Shown one piece after another: positions 4,889 to 5,566 of a DNA stretch of 5,566 nt. Below the pieces are notes generated by a model. The model was given only the letters and a program-made list of their open reading frames with translations, searched no databases and was not told where the DNA came from. Both the position numbers and the translations under genes were made by a program. Origin of the DNA: an uncultured Clostridia bacterium (GTDB lineage: Bacteria; Bacillota_A; Clostridia; Christensenellales; CAG-138); contig CAMORL010000109.1 of assembly GCA_946623765.1 (NCBI GenBank), forward strand, positions 1 through 5,566, in the 5' to 3' direction. Position 1 is the first letter of the stretch. Each line of letters begins with the position of its first letter.

Positions 4889-5566
4889 TCAGATCTCGAT
4901 CACAATGGGAAGGATCATCGGCGTTCTGCCGGTCTTGTCGTACAGGAACGATTTGAGCCGGTTTTTCACCGTGTTCTTGACGCCGGAATACTCGCCCTTG
5001 TCCGCGCCTTCAAAGCGCTTTGCGGTCTCGTAAACGAGCTGGCTCGCCTCGGAAATCAGCGGTTCGTTGTCGCGCATGTAGATGAATCCGCGCGAATAGA
5101 TTTCGACCGGCGCAAGGAGTCTGCCGGATTCCGCGTCCAGTATGATCACGGCGGACACAAGCCCGTCCGCAGAGAGCGTTCTGCGGTCGCGCAGCACGAC
5201 GTCCTCGATGTTCTGCAGTCCGTCGACCATCAGGCTTCCCGCCTGCACGGTCTCGTTCATGACGCCTTTGCGGTTGGTGAGCTCGATCACCGCGCCGTTG
5301 TGCGCGATGAAGATGCGCTCCGGATCGACGCCCTGCTCCTTTGCGAGGTCGGCGTGCATTTTGAGATGCCGCGCCTCGCCGTGCACGGGGATAAAATACT
5401 TCGGCTTTACGATGCCGAGCATGAGCCTCAGCTCGCCCTGGCAGGCATGTCCGGACACATGCACGTCCGCCTTGCGGTCGTAAACCACGTCCGCGCCTTT
5501 TTCATACAGCGCGTTGATGACGCGCGCGACGCCGCGCTCGTTGCCGGGGATCGCGCTTGCCGAGAT
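4889..5566 (-). CDS. rnj: Ribonuclease J, C-terminal part
   Basis: RNase J is a metallo-beta-lactamase/beta-CASP nuclease with 5'-3' exonuclease and endonuclease activity in mRNA decay and rRNA maturation. The last 225 codons are present; the N-terminus with the main metal motif lies beyond the right edge. The reading frame is open from the edge, beginning ISASAIPGNERGVARVINAL, typical of the family. HVSGHA (beta-CASP motif) and KPKYFIPVHGEARHL follow; the PVHGE histidine is a conserved metal ligand. The rest matches the RNase J connector and C-terminal domain (RDRRTLSADGLVSAVIILD, SRGFIYMRDNEPLI, VKNTVKNRLKSFLYDKTGR, ending PMILPIVIEI). Whether it is a J1 or J2 type cannot be decided here. 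GTG at 5486-5488 is internal, not a start. The stop is at 4889-4891, directly before the paired hairpins. Confidence 0.94.
   Translation of the reverse strand: MSASAIPGNERGVARVINALYEKGADVVYDRKADVHVSGHACQGELRLMLGIVKPKYFIPVHGEARHLKMHADLAKEQGVDPERIFIAHNGAVIELTNRKGVMNETVQAGSLMVDGLQNIEDVVLRDRRTLSADGLVSAVIILDAESGRLLAPVEIYSRGFIYMRDNEPLISEASQLVYETAKRFEGADKGEYSGVKNTVKNRLKSFLYDKTGRTPMILPIVIEI

Overview
All recognisable genes lie on the minus strand, so the window is read from its right end to its left. The gene set (sporulation sigma factor K, endolytic transglycosylase MltG, a YlbF-family protein, RNase J) points to an endospore-forming member of the Firmicutes, most likely a GC-rich, probably uncultured or gut-type Clostridia lineage. 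The taxonomic call is an inference from gene content, codon choice and consensus-like sigma-A promoters, not from a marker gene.

In transcription order: (1) the C-terminal part of RNase J (4889-5566, cut by the window edge), followed by a non-coding stretch with two overlapping, mutually exclusive hairpins; (2) a sigma-A-like promoter, then a predicted lipoprotein with a gluzincin-type HExxH metallopeptidase signature (3798-4769), coupled to a ylbF-family gene (3455-3796) with one base between stop and start; (3) mltG (2266-3417), with its own near-consensus promoter placed so that the mRNA may be leaderless; (4) sigK (1517-2215), encoding an uninterrupted sigma K with a hydrophobic pro-sequence, preceded by an inverted repeat enclosing its ribosome binding site; (5) a divergent ribose-phosphate pyrophosphokinase gene (389-1396) with a clear promoter, a 19-bp perfect palindrome at the predicted transcription start and a rho-independent terminator directly after its stop; (6) the first 80 codons of an unrecognised lipoprotein (1-240), running off the left edge.

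The neighbours make sense together. RNase J and YlbF both belong to mRNA turnover (YlbF is an RNase Y partner and sporulation factor in Bacillus subtilis). MltG acts on nascent peptidoglycan. SigK drives late mother-cell gene expression in sporulation. The PRPP synthase feeds nucleotide synthesis and appears to be a separate transcription unit. No mobile element, CRISPR array, tRNA or rRNA was seen, and the plus strand carries only shadow reading frames. I see no wholly new system. The points most worth a second look are the regulatory architectures at sigK, prs and mltG, the unusual PRPP-synthase motifs, and the predicted metallopeptidase lipoprotein placed between rnj and ylbF.
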